Below are positions 36,550-45,137 of a DNA stretch of 64,000 bases, in pieces; position 1 is the first letter of the stretch, and the number at the start of each line of letters is the position of its first letter. A model generated the notes under the pieces. The model searched no databases, was not told where the DNA came from, and saw nothing but the letters and a program-made list of their open reading frames with translations. The DNA comes from Ramlibacter montanisoli (GTDB lineage Bacteria; Pseudomonadota; Gammaproteobacteria; Burkholderiales; Burkholderiaceae_C), in the NCBI RefSeq assembly GCF_013087525.1, contig NZ_JABFCS010000001.1:1860001-1924000 (forward strand). Reading direction: 5' to 3'. A program made the translations under genes and the position numbers.

Positions 36550-37533
36550 TCAGTCGGCCTTGGCGCCGGATTCCTTGACGACCTTGGCCCACTTCACGGT
36601 CTCGGCCTGCATGAAGGTGTTGAGCGCCTCGGGCGTGCCGGCATTGATGTCCAGGCCCAGGGCCGCGAGCTTGGCCTTGACGTCCGGCATGGCCATGACC
36701 TTGAGCGTCTCGGCGTTGATGCGCATCTGCACCTCGCGCGGGATGCCGGGCGAGCCGTACAGGCCGAACCAGGAGGTCGCCTCGAAGCCGGGGATGCCCG
36801 ATTCGGCGATGGTGGGGATGTCGGGCGCGGCCGGCGAACGCTGCGCGCTGGTCACCGCCAGGGCCTTGAGCTCGCCCGACTTCACCAGCGGCAGCGAGGA
36901 CGGCATGTTGTCGAACATCAGCTGCACGCGGCCGCCGAGCAGGTCGGGGATCGCCTGGGCACGGCCCTTGTAGGGGATGTGCTGCATCTTCACGCCGGCC
37001 AGCGTGTTGAACAGTTCGCCGGACAGGTGGATCGAAGTCCCGCTGCCCGCGGAGCCGAAGGACAGCGGCTGCTTCTTCGCCAGCTCGATCAGTTCGCGCA
37101 CGTTGCTGGCGGGCACGGTCTTGTTCACGACCAGCAGGTTGGGCGTGGACGCCAGGAAGGCGATCGGCGTGAAGTCGCGCAGGTGGTTGTAGGGCATGCG
37201 CTCGCCGTACAGCGCGGCGTTGATCGCGTGCGTGCCGACCGTGCCGACCACCAGGGTGTGGCCGTCGCCCGCTGCCTTGGCCACCAGGTCGGCGCCGATG
37301 TTGCCGCCGGCGCCCGGCTTGTTGTCCACCGTGACCGGCTGGCCCAGCGACGCCCACTTCTCCGCCAGCACGCGGGCCAGCGTGTCGGGCGCCCCGCCGG
37401 GCGGGAAGGTGACGACGATGCGCACCGGCTTGGTCGGCCAGGCCGCCTGGGCGTGGACGGCGCTGGCCGGCAAGCCGGCGGCAAAGGTGAAGGCCGCGAG
37501 GGCCGCGAGGGCGCGAAGGCGCGAACGGTGCAT
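36550..37533 (-). CDS. Bug/TctC family tripartite tricarboxylate transporter binding protein
   Basis: Periplasmic solute-binding protein of 327 residues. A signal peptide (RALAALAAFTFAAGLPASAVHA) is followed by the family openings WPTKPVRIVVTFPPGGAPD and NKPGAGGNIGADLVAKA, then KMQHIPYKGRAQAIPDLLGG and IPTIAESGIPGFE. Start chosen at MHRSRLRAL (37533), with AGGAGAAA before it. First gene of a four-gene operon with no TctA or TctB beside it, so it is an orphan receptor. It may borrow membrane subunits from elsewhere or act in sensing. Confidence 0.92.
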   Translation of the reverse strand: MHRSRLRALAALAAFTFAAGLPASAVHAQAAWPTKPVRIVVTFPPGGAPDTLARVLAEKWASLGQPVTVDNKPGAGGNIGADLVAKAAGDGHTLVVGTVGTHAINAALYGERMPYNHLRDFTPIAFLASTPNLLVVNKTVPASNVRELIELAKKQPLSFGSAGSGTSIHLSGELFNTLAGVKMQHIPYKGRAQAIPDLLGGRVQLMFDNMPSSLPLVKSGELKALAVTSAQRSPAAPDIPTIAESGIPGFEATSWFGLYGSPGIPREVQMRINAETLKVMAMPDVKAKLAALGLDINAGTPEALNTFMQAETVKWAKVVKESGAKAD

Positions 37534-37658
37534 CGATTTCTCCTGGAAGGGCAGCAAGCCGGTTGGCATGCAACCATTCTGGTGGCACCGGCGCGCGCCG
37601 TGAATGCTGGTGTGCCCTAGGAGCCTGCGCGGCAGAGTCGCTCGCGCGACCCAGCCCT

Positions 37659-40600
37659 TCAGTTCAGCGGGCGCATGTAGATGCGGCGGAAGGTGCTGAT
37701 GGCGGTCTCGTCGATCTCGCGGCTCTGCGTCGTCTTGTCGGACAGGCGCAGCAGGCCGCGCGGGCGCCCCGCGGTCGTGACGATCACCGGCCGGCTGGAC
37801 AGCGCGTCCGCGACCACGAACACCGAGTCGTAGAACTCGGTGCCGCCGATGGTCTTGGGGATCGCGCCGCCGGTGACCGCCGACAGCTGGAAGAAGAAGC
37901 TGGAGCCGCCGGGGTTGCAGGTCTCGTTGGTGGGCTTGTTCACCACGACCACCAGCGTGCCGCCCGCCGTGACCGCCACCTGGGTGTTCACCCGGCCGCC
38001 CGAAATCGGGATGTCCAGGTAGAAGCCGCGCTTGCTGGTGAGGTCCACCGTGTTGTGGCTCACCCTGAAGCCGCCGCCCGTGGTGGAGGTGGCCACCTGG
38101 CAGGCGAAGTCGCCGTTGCCCCCGTTGGCCGGGCAGCTACCGCTGGTGTTGCGGATGTCCGGCAGCGATGGCGAGCTCACCGAGGTGTCGTCGACGATGC
38201 CGTAGATCGTCTGCGTCTGGGTGGCGAAGTTGTTGGGCGTGGACGTGCCGGGCACGTCGTCCACGGAGAAATACTGGCCCGTGCCCAGGTAGATGAAGAA
38301 CCTGGTCGCACTGCCGGCGACAGCGTTCACCACCGGCGGGGCGGAAGCCGGCTGCCGGTTGCCCGAGGCATCCTTCAGTGCCGCCACGCGCACGGGGTCG
38401 CTGCCGGTGGAGGCGTCGAGGTCGAAGCGCCAGACGTTGCCCAGCAGGTCGGCCCCCAGACGTAGCGCACCATGGCCGTCGGGCTGACGTTGGAAGCGGT
38501 GGCCAGGTGCGCCAGGCCCAGGCCATCGCTCGCGCTGCCGAATCCGTTGGGCGTGGTGAATTCCTTTTCCACCGCGCCGGTGCTCGGGTTGAGCACCCAG
38601 ACGTGGCCGCGGCCGTCGCCGCCCAGGCCGTCCGCGCCGCCGTCGTTGCGGTAGCCCGAGGCGACCACGACGCGCCAGCCGTCCGCCGTCTTCACGACCA
38701 GCGGCGTGCCGAAGGAGTAACCCATGTTCGCCAGGCGCGACTCCCACAGCACCTTGTTGGCCGCCACGTTCTCGCTGGCGGCCGTGCCGCTGGTGATGTT
38801 CAGCGCGTAGTAGCCCGAGCCGCCCTTGCCCAGTCCGCCCACGAGGATGCGGCCGAGGCCGGCGAAGCCGGTGATCTGCGCGGTCGCCGGCGTGGCGTCC
38901 ATCAGGTACTGGTGCGTCGTGAAGGGATCGGCGCGGCTGGCCAGGCTGCCGTGCACCAGGCGCGGCAGGTAGGCCCAGAGCTCCTGTCCCCGCGTGGTCG
39001 CGCTGGACACCACCCGCCCGTCGAAGGCGTGCAGCATGCCGTCGTTGGCCGCCTGGAACACCACCGGGTCGACCGCGGTGTAGTTCACCACCACCGGTTC
39101 GGCGTTGATGATGTCGCCCAGCACGTGCGCCCGCACGGCGAAGGTGCTGCCCTCGCGGCTGCGGTCGCCGCGGGTGTAGGCGAGCAGGTTGGCGTCGATG
39201 CCGGGGAAGTTCGCCGTCGTGAAGGGCACCCCGTTGCTGCCGTCGAAGGAGGCGATCTTGCGGCTGGCCGGGGCCAGCAGGTTGAGCTTGTCGCGCGCCG
39301 ACCATTGCACCGGCCCGTTCTGCAGGCCGGTGGCCGGGTCGAGCGCATAGGCTTCCAGTTCGCCCCACCAGCTGCCGGAGTTGTAGCTGGAGGCATAGCC
39401 GACGGTGCCGGAGGTGATCTGCGTGTTGGTCACGGCCACGGCCGCGGCGGCCGCGTCCTTGCCCAGGGCGTCGGTGATCACGTCGCGGAAGGCCTCGTCC
39501 AGCGCGACGCCGTCGGTGGCGGCGATGAACTTGCCGCCGCCCTGGCGCGCCGTGTTGATCAGCAGCGGGTCGTTCTGCACCGTGGTGTCGGCAAAGCCGA
39601 TCATGTAGGTGCTGATGTTGTTCTTGCTGGTCTTGGTGCCGCGGGTGGGCTGCAGGTCGGGCCGCAGGTCGGTGTCGAACAGCAGCTTTGGCGACGTCGT
39701 CCATGAAGTCGCTGCCGTTGCTTTCGTAGCTGCGGTTGTTCTTGCGGTCCAGGCCCGGCAGGTTGGACGGGTTCGGCTGGCCCGAGACCGGCTGGCAGGT
39801 CGCCGCGTTCACGCCGGAGCAGTCGCCGTCGTAGTCGAACACGTGGTTGTTGCGCGTGCTCGCGGGGTTGGTCCCCTGCCCTTCGAAGACCCGGTCGTTC
39901 TGCGGGCGGCCGTCGGTCAGGGCGAAGATCGAGGTGCGCTGGCACCAGTACTGGATCGGCTTGGTCGCGGTCGTGCGGCAGTTGGGCGCGCCCGCCAGGC
40001 AGGCGTTGCGCCCGCCCGCGGGCGTGTCCGCGCCGCGCATGTACAGCAGGTCGTCGATCGGCACGTTGTTCGCGCGCGCGGTGGACACGTTGCCGGTGTA
40101 GCCGCTGGCCATGTAGCGGCCGATGTCGGCCAGCGTGCTCGCCAGCGGCGTCACGCCGCCCGGCGTGAGCGCGTCGATGCTGCTCTTGATGGTGCTGCGG
40201 GTGCTGGCGTCGAGATTGCCCATCGCGACGCGCAGGGCGCCGCCGGTGGGGTTGGAGGCGTAGGAGGTCAGGCCGACGCGCACCGCCGTGCGTCCGGTGG
40301 TGGGCACCGGCAAGGTGTCGATGGCGGCCTTGGCCGAGCGCTTGGCGATCTCCATGCGCGTTTCGACCAGGCCGGCGTTCAGGCGCTTGCGGTCGGTCCA
40401 GCCGGTGGCCGGGCTGTCGAAACTGCCGAAGTACCAGTTCAGGAAATGCCCGCTGTACTCGGCGTCGAGGTAGTTGTTGTCGGGCACGCGGTCGGTGGAG
40501 GTCCCGCCGTTGGCCAGCAGCTTGGCGCTGTAGGTGGCCGTGTTGTTGAAGCAGAACGCACTGGTGCTCGAGTTCGGACGCAGGCTCACGTGCACGAGGG

Positions 40601-40913
40601 TGGTGCCCCCGGCGCGCACGCGCGGGGCGCCGCCCTGCACGCGCAATTCCACGGCGGCGGTGGTGGCCACCACGGTGATGTTGGAGCCGGCGCAGTTGTT
40701 CTGGTAGGTGGCCGTGGGCGAATAGGGCGCCGCAGGCACGATGTTGTTCATCGAGCCGGAGGTGTCCACCATGAACATGAAGTTCGGGGCGACGCTGTTC
40801 TGCACCGCCGGCGGAACGTCGTCGATCTTCTGCGCGCCGGCGGCCAGCGCCGCGAGCAGCAGACCGGCGGCCAGGCCGCAGCGGCCCAGCCGCTTGCCAA
40901 GGTGTTGGATCAT
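37659..40913 (-). CDS. pilY1: type IV pilus tip adhesin PilY1, two frame breaks
   Basis: Large secreted protein of about 1085 residues that sits at the pilus tip and primes pilus assembly. After a signal peptide comes a von Willebrand A-like domain with the MIDAS motif DTSGSM. A C-terminal beta-propeller follows (VVFQAANDGMLHAFDG, GWRVVVASGYRNDG, DLLGNVWRFDLDAS, FFIYLGTGQY). Two opposite frame breaks, near 39690 and 38458, move the middle third to another frame. The acidic block DGLGGDGRGHVW may be the calcium site of the propeller. It is last in the minor pilin operon, 25 bases after pilX. Confidence 0.9.
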   Translation of the reverse strand: MIQHLGKRLGRCGLAAGLLLAALAAGAQKIDDVPPAVQNSVAPNFMFMVDTSGSMNNIVPAAPYSPTATYQNNCAGSNITVVATTAAVELRVQGGAPRVRAGGTTLVHVSLRPNSSTSAFCFNNTATYSAKLLANGGTSTDRVPDNNYLDAEYSGHFLNWYFGSFDSPATGWTDRKRLNAGLVETRMEIAKRSAKAAIDTLPVPTTGRTAVRVGLTSYASNPTGGALRVAMGNLDASTRSTIKSSIDALTPGGVTPLASTLADIGRYMASGYTGNVSTARANNVPIDDLLYMRGADTPAGGRNACLAGAPNCRTTATKPIQYWCQRTSIFALTDGRPQNDRVFEGQGTNPASTRNNHVFDYDGDCSGVNAATCQPVSGQPNPSNLPGLDRKNNRSYESNGSDFMDDVAKAAVRHRPAARPAAHPRHQDQQEQHQHLHDRLCRHHGAERPAADQHGAPGRRQVHRRHRRRRAGRGLPRRDHRRPGQGRGRRGRGRDQHADHLRHRRLCLQLQLRQLVGRTGSLCARPGHRPAERAGAMVGARQAQPAGPGQPQDRLLRRQQRGALHDGELPRHRRQPARLHPRRPQPRGQHLRRAGARAGRHHQRRTGGGELHRGRPGGVPGGQRRHAARLRRAGGVQRDHAGTGALGLPAAPGARQPGQPRRSLHDAPVPDGRHAGDRADHRLRRPRPHPRGRTGQGRLGLLRAEHHQRHGRQRERGGQQGAVGVAPGEHGLLLRHAAGREDGGRLARRGRLGLPQRRRRGRPGRRRPRPRLGAQPEHRRGGKGIHHAQRIRQRERWPGPGAPGHRFQRQPDGHGALRLGADLLGNVWRFDLDASTGSDPVRVAALKDASGNRQPASAPPVVNAVAGSATRFFIYLGTGQYFSVDDVPGTSTPNNFATQTQTIYGIVDDTSVSSPSLPDIRNTSGSCPANGGNGDFACQVATSTTGGGFRVSHNTVDLTSKRGFYLDIPISGGRVNTQVAVTAGGTLVVVVNKPTNETCNPGGSSFFFQLSAVTGGAIPKTIGGTEFYDSVFVVADALSSRPVIVTTAGRPRGLLRLSDKTTQSREIDETAISTFRRIYMRPLN

Positions 40914-40938
40914 GGGGACTCCCTGCGCCCTTCTCTTG

Positions 40939-41529
40939 TCAGGTCGTGGCCGGGCCGCTGAACATGGCCTCGAACCAGGATTCGGTGCCGCGCGGGCCCC
41001 GCACGCGGATCAGCACGCGGTAGCGCAGCGCGACGGTGGAGGCCGACACGGCGGTGGCCAGCGGTTCGTATTCGCAGCGGGCGCGGATGTCGGCCATGTC
41101 GGTGAACACCGGGTTGGCGGAACAGCGCCGCTCGATCACGTACTGCACGCGGAAGTTGCCGTTGTCCGCCGCGCAGTCGTTGACCAGCACACCCTTGTCG
41201 TCCACGCAGGGCACGGCGTTCCAGTCCACCGAGGTCGGCACGCCGTGCGAGTCCACGGTGGTGTCGATCGTGGCCAGGTAGCGGTTGGCCACCGCGGTGT
41301 TGCCCTGGCCGCCGGCGATGCGGTTGGCCACCTCGTTCATGGCGTCGCCGACAGCGCGGTCGGAGGCCTGCAGGGCGGACTGGCGGAAGGAGAAATTGCC
41401 GGCCTGCGCATTGCCGGTCTGCACCGCGCTCAGCATGCTCATGCCGGCCAGCAGCGTCATCACCAGCACCACCAGCACGGCCAGCAGCACCATGCCTTCC
41501 TGGCGGCGGGGTCCGGGGCCGCGCCTCAT
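40939..41529 (-). CDS. pilX: minor pilin-like assembly protein PilX
   Basis: A 196-residue membrane-anchored protein of the PilX/GspK type. It has a short basic N-terminus (RRGPGPRRQEG) and the single helix VLLAVLVVLVMTLLAGMSML, where glutamate E5 of true pilins is replaced. A PilX C-terminal domain follows (RQSALQASDRAVGDAMNEVA). It is translated from an ATG overlapping the pilW stop (ATGA). It acts with PilV, PilW, FimT and PilY1 to start pilus growth (family knowledge). Confidence 0.85.
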   Translation of the reverse strand: MRRGPGPRRQEGMVLLAVLVVLVMTLLAGMSMLSAVQTGNAQAGNFSFRQSALQASDRAVGDAMNEVANRIAGGQGNTAVANRYLATIDTTVDSHGVPTSVDWNAVPCVDDKGVLVNDCAADNGNFRVQYVIERRCSANPVFTDMADIRARCEYEPLATAVSASTVALRYRVLIRVRGPRGTESWFEAMFSGPATT

Positions 41530-42739
41530 GAATCGCTCCAGATGACGGTGCGCAGCGGGATCACCGCCGCGTGCACGCGGTAGCGGAAGTTGCGCCAGGT
41601 CCGGCCCGCCGGCAGGGCCACGGCGCCCAGGTCGATCACGGGGCGGCCGCATCCTCGAACGAGCAGGGACCGGTGTTGGCGACGCCCGCCCCGTTGGTGC
41701 ACGGCGCCGTGATGTCGCTCGCCTCGGACTCGCGCGAGCGCGAGACCACCACGATGCGCACGGCCTTGATGCGGGCGATGTCGGCCACGGCCGGCGTGCC
41801 GCCCCAGGTGGCGCCGCTGGCATCCACCCACTGCGCCACCACGTCGCTGGAGGCCGCGTTGCTCACGCCGTACTGCGCGTGCATCAGCACGACGTCGGTG
41901 GCCAGCGCATCGACGCCGGCACCGAAGGCCAGCGGGCTCTGCGTGCAGGCCGGCAAGGCGGCGGTCGTGAAGGCGTTGAAACGCACCAGCGACTGGCATT
42001 GCACCGCGAAGGCGTCCTGCCGGAAGCCATCGGCCACCGAGCCGACGCGGCTGACGACCGCCGGGCCGGTGGCGGTGCCGGCGGTCTCGAAGCCGAAAGT
42101 GGGCCGGGTCGTGAAACTGCCGGCGCCGCCGGGCGCCGGATTCAGGCCGGTGTTGGGCGCGCGCACCAGCAGCTGGCACTCATTCGCGTTGCCGCCGCAG
42201 GACGCCACCACCGTGGGCGCCTGCGTGATCTGGAACAGGGTGCAGGGCAGGCCCGATCCGGGCGCGCCGATCACGGCGTAGTCGCCGCTCGCCAGTGCGC
42301 TGGAGTTGCTCACGTTGATGGACGCCGCGCTGACCGCGTCGGCCAGCACCGGCGCCGCGCCCAGCGGCCGGTTGCCCGCCCCGCCGGTGAACACCAGCGT
42401 GTCCGACACGCCGTTGCCGCCGCCGTCGACGATGCGTGCCGGCATCCAGGGCGCGTTGTCCGCCACCATCGCGGTGCCGTTGAAGGCATTCCAGGTCGGG
42501 CAGATCGGCTGGCCGGCGCTGTAGAAGCCGGCGCCCGCGTTGCGGCCCGACAGGTCCATCAGCGACACGCCGATCTGCGCATTGCTCTGCGCCGAGACGT
42601 TGGCGCTGAGGATCGCGTACTGGCGCCCGGAACTGACGACCACCGACAGCACGCCCAGGGCCACGATCAGGCCCACGGCGCAGGCGACCATCAACTCGAC
42701 CAGCGAGAAGCCGGCCTGGTGGAGCTTGCGCGTCGTCAT
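41526..42739 (-). CDS. pilW: minor pilin PilW, one frame break
   Basis: Prepilin of about 404 residues. The leader peptide ends GFSLVELMVACAVGLIVAL, with cleavage after G and E at position 5. The long C-terminal part carries several cysteines and ends, after a frame break near 41645, with GRTWRNFRYRVHAAVIPLR. The end motif is the usual PilW close (FRYRV...). Start chosen at 42739 because it overlaps the pilV stop as ATGA; MAMTTRK two codons earlier is possible. Confidence 0.88.
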
Positions 42740-43188
42740 GGCCATTGCACCCGGTTGCTGACTTCGAAGGTGTGCGGCTCGCCGGCCTCCCCGTTCTTCC
42801 AGCACAGGCGCACGGTGACGTCGGTGCCGTTGACGATGACCTGCTGGTCGTCGGCGCTCACGCTGGGGAAGGCGGCAACCACCTGCGACAGCCACTCGGT
42901 GACCTGCGCATTGGCGGAGGCCGCGCCGGTGGGCGCGCAGCCGCTGCCCGAAGGCTTGTGGGCGAAGCTGGCCGCCGTCGTCGGGTCGGAGATCAGCATC
43001 CGGGCGAGCAGCTGGTCGGCCAGGAAGGTCGCCTCGGCGCGCTGGCGCGCGTCGGTGGACATGCGCACGGCGGTCGCCTGCAGCCGCACCAGCCCCAGCA
43101 CGCCGAGCGCGAAGACGACGATGGCCACCAGCACCTCGACCAGCGTGAAACCCTGGTCGGCGCGGCGGCGGCGGTTGGCTGGGCCCAT
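42736..43188 (-). CDS. pilV: type IV pilus modification/minor pilin PilV
   Basis: A 150-residue prepilin. The leader (MGPANRRRRADQG) is cut before FTLVEVLVAIVVFALGVLGL, which has the conserved E5. A short globular domain with ALGVLGLVRLQATAVR and a disulfide-type pair of cysteines follows. Its ATG overlaps the fimT stop as TGATG, and its stop overlaps pilW as ATGA, so it is tightly coupled on both sides. Confidence 0.88.
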   Translation of the reverse strand: MGPANRRRRADQGFTLVEVLVAIVVFALGVLGLVRLQATAVRMSTDARQRAEATFLADQLLARMLISDPTTAASFAHKPSGSGCAPTGAASANAQVTEWLSQVVAAFPSVSADDQQVIVNGTDVTVRLCWKNGEAGEPHTFEVSNRVQWP

Positions 43189-43679
43189 CAGCACCTCCTC
43201 GGGTCGTCCGCCACGGCGATGGCCGGGTCGCACATGCGCATCATCCCGCCGCCGTACACGTTGACGCGGCGGCTGGCGGATTGCGCGGCGTGGCTGGAGA
43301 CGGTCAGCTGCGACAGCTGGGTTCCCGTGGCCAGCACGCCCGTGGGCAGGAAGGTGGCCGAAACGGCGGAACCCGCCGAAGCGAGCTGCAGGCTGCCCCA
43401 GTCGGCGTTGCTGTACGCACGCAGCGTGTCGCCCGAACCCACCTGCGTCACGTTCCAGCCGATGCCGTCGGCCCGCAGGGAGAAGCGCACGGACGCATTG
43501 CGCCGCAGGGCCTCCGTGCGGGCCTGGGCCAGTCCGTCCATGATGCTCTGCGCGGCTTCCTGGACCTTGCGCCTGGCGATCATCTCCGCGGCGCCCGGCG
43601 CGACCAGCGTCGCCATGACGGCGAACACCGTGAGGGCGATCATCAGTTCGACCAGGGTGAAGCCGCGCTGCCTCAGCAT
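43188..43679 (-). CDS. fimT: GspH/FimT family pseudopilin
   Basis: A 163-residue prepilin of the GspH/FimT type. The leader MLRQRG is followed by FTLVELMIALTVFAVMATLV, then AAQSIMDGLAQARTEALRRN and a beta-rich globular part ending in a short cysteine-containing tail. The gene overlaps pilE by 7 bases upstream and pilV by one base downstream. It belongs to the initiation complex of minor pilins. Confidence 0.87.
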   Translation of the reverse strand: MLRQRGFTLVELMIALTVFAVMATLVAPGAAEMIARRKVQEAAQSIMDGLAQARTEALRRNASVRFSLRADGIGWNVTQVGSGDTLRAYSNADWGSLQLASAGSAVSATFLPTGVLATGTQLSQLTVSSHAAQSASRRVNVYGGGMMRMCDPAIAVADDPRRC

Positions 43680-44116
43680 GCGTCCCCCTGCTTCTTCAGC
43701 CAGCAGGCCGCGTCGACGGCCGCCCCGTCGAACTGCACCGTGCGCTGCTCGTCGCGGTGGTTCACCGAGTACGCGTAGCCGGCCATGCTGTTCACGCCGC
43801 CGGCCGTGATGACGAAGGATTGGGAATTGGACGTGCTGCCCCAGCTGCAGGAAAAGCTGAAGCCGTCGGCACTGGGCATGGGCACGGGACAGGTGGTCGC
43901 CGTGGAGCCGTAGTTCCGGTTGTCCGCGTAGTACTGCTCGAGCTTGACCCGCGCCGTGCCGAGCTCGCCCAGCGCGACCGCGATCTTGCCCCGGCGGACA
44001 TAGGCGGTATAGGACGGGTAGGCGACCGCCGCCAACAGGGCGATCACCGCCATGGCGATCACGAGCTCGATGAGCGTGAAGCCCCGCGACCTGCCCAACG
44101 CTTTTTCTGCTTTCAT
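43673..44116 (-). CDS. pilE: PilE-type pilin
   Basis: A 147-residue type IV pilin of the small PilE group. The leader peptide is MKAEKALGRSRG, followed by FTLIELVIAMAVIALLAAVA, then YPSYTAYVRRGKIAVALGEL. YYADNRNYGST is typical, and a C-terminal disulfide pair encloses the D-loop. In many relatives pilE is the last gene of this cluster; here it is first, so it heads the operon. Upstream lies a 180-base promoter gap towards the divergent exonuclease gene. Confidence 0.88.
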   Translation of the reverse strand: MKAEKALGRSRGFTLIELVIAMAVIALLAAVAYPSYTAYVRRGKIAVALGELGTARVKLEQYYADNRNYGSTATTCPVPMPSADGFSFSCSWGSTSNSQSFVITAGGVNSMAGYAYSVNHRDEQRTVQFDGAAVDAACWLKKQGDAC

Positions 44117-44296
44117 CCGTGAGCGTCCCCAGGAACGCCGCCCTTCCGTGATGCAACAGGAAGGAACATTGGCGGCATTCTGTGGTGATCGTATCCCCAG
44201 CCGTTAGGGAATTTCGGAAGCAGTCGCGCCATTCAAACAGGTCATCCGTATTCCTAGGTGCAAACCCTTAGTCCGCCCCGCATATCCTCGTCGCCC

Positions 44297-44891
44297 ATGC
44301 CCCTGCCCCTGCCCGCCCCCGAGGAGATCGCCCTGCTGGAGCCCTTCGAGCGCCTCGGGCTGGACCGCATCCGGATCGTCAGCACGCAGGCCGCGGCGGA
44401 GGACGCCGCCCACGCCCTGGTGCAGGCACCGGTGTGGGGCTTCGACACGGAGTCGCGCCCAACCTTCGAGGCCGGCCAGGGCCTCCGAGGGGCCGCACGT
44501 CGTGCAGCTCGCCACCCTGGAGCACGCGTACGTCTTCCAGCTGCACGAGGGCGGCTGCCGCGCCGTGGCCGGCGAGCTGCTGGCGCGCCGCGGGATCGTG
44601 AAGGCCGGCTTCGGGCTGCACGACGACAAGCGGCGCATCACGCACAAGCTGGGCGTGGAGCCGCAGGACGTGCTGGACCTGGACACGCTGTTCCGCGAGC
44701 GCGGCTACCGGCGGCAGATGGGGGTGAAGGCGGCGGTGGCCGTGCTGTTCGGGCGGCGCTACCTGAAGTCCAAGCGGGCCGCGACCTCGAACTGGTCGCA
44801 GCGCAGCCTGTCGGAGTCGCAGGTGCTCTATGCGGCCAACGACGCCTGGGCGGCGCTGCGCGTGTACCACGCGCTGGCGCTCAATCCTTGA
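44297..44891 (+). CDS. RNase D-like 3'-5' exonuclease domain protein, one frame break
   Basis: DEDDy-type exonuclease of about 198 residues. The ExoI motif GFDTESRPTF, the ExoII-like GFGLHDDKRRI and the ExoIII motif YAANDAWAALRVY are all present. The frame breaks near 44485, between TFEAGQ and the segment HVVQLATLEHAYVFQLH. There is no HRDC domain, so this is a stand-alone nuclease domain rather than true RNase D. Its end overlaps the small convergent gene by 11 bases. Confidence 0.82.
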
Positions 44892-45099
44892 CCGCCGCCA
44901 TCATCCGCCTGAAGCGCAGCGCGCATTCGGCGCGCATCTCCTCCACCTCGGTGATGATCGAGTCGGGCCGCGGACCCTCGCCCTTGGCATAGATGGCCAG
45001 GGCGTCCGAAAGCAGCTGCTCGTGCACGCGCAGCCGCGAGTGCAGCGCATGCCAGTCGGCATGCAGCCGTTCGAGTTCCTTGTCGGGACCGGGCGCCAT
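44881..45099 (-). CDS. small helical protein of unknown function
   Basis: A 72-residue charged, fully helical protein (KELERLHADWHALHSRLRVH, SIITEVEEMRAECALRFRR). No signal peptide or domain is recognised. It may form a coiled coil. It lies between the exonuclease and the hybrid kinase genes, 38 bases upstream-side of neither start, and could be an independent small gene. Confidence 0.5.
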   Translation of the reverse strand: MAPGPDKELERLHADWHALHSRLRVHEQLLSDALAIYAKGEGPRPDSIITEVEEMRAECALRFRRMMAAVKD

Positions 45100-45137
45100 G
45101 GCCGGAATTGTAATGAGGCTCGCTTCGCGGGCCGATG

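Noticed and set aside
37659..40913. Phase variation of pilY1 through its two frame breaks
   Set aside because: The breaks are not in long simple repeats, and the same kind of break occurs in housekeeping genes, so sequence error is simpler.
44117..44296. Sigma-54 promoter for the pil operon
   Set aside because: No GG-N10-GC element with correct spacing was found on either strand of the gap.
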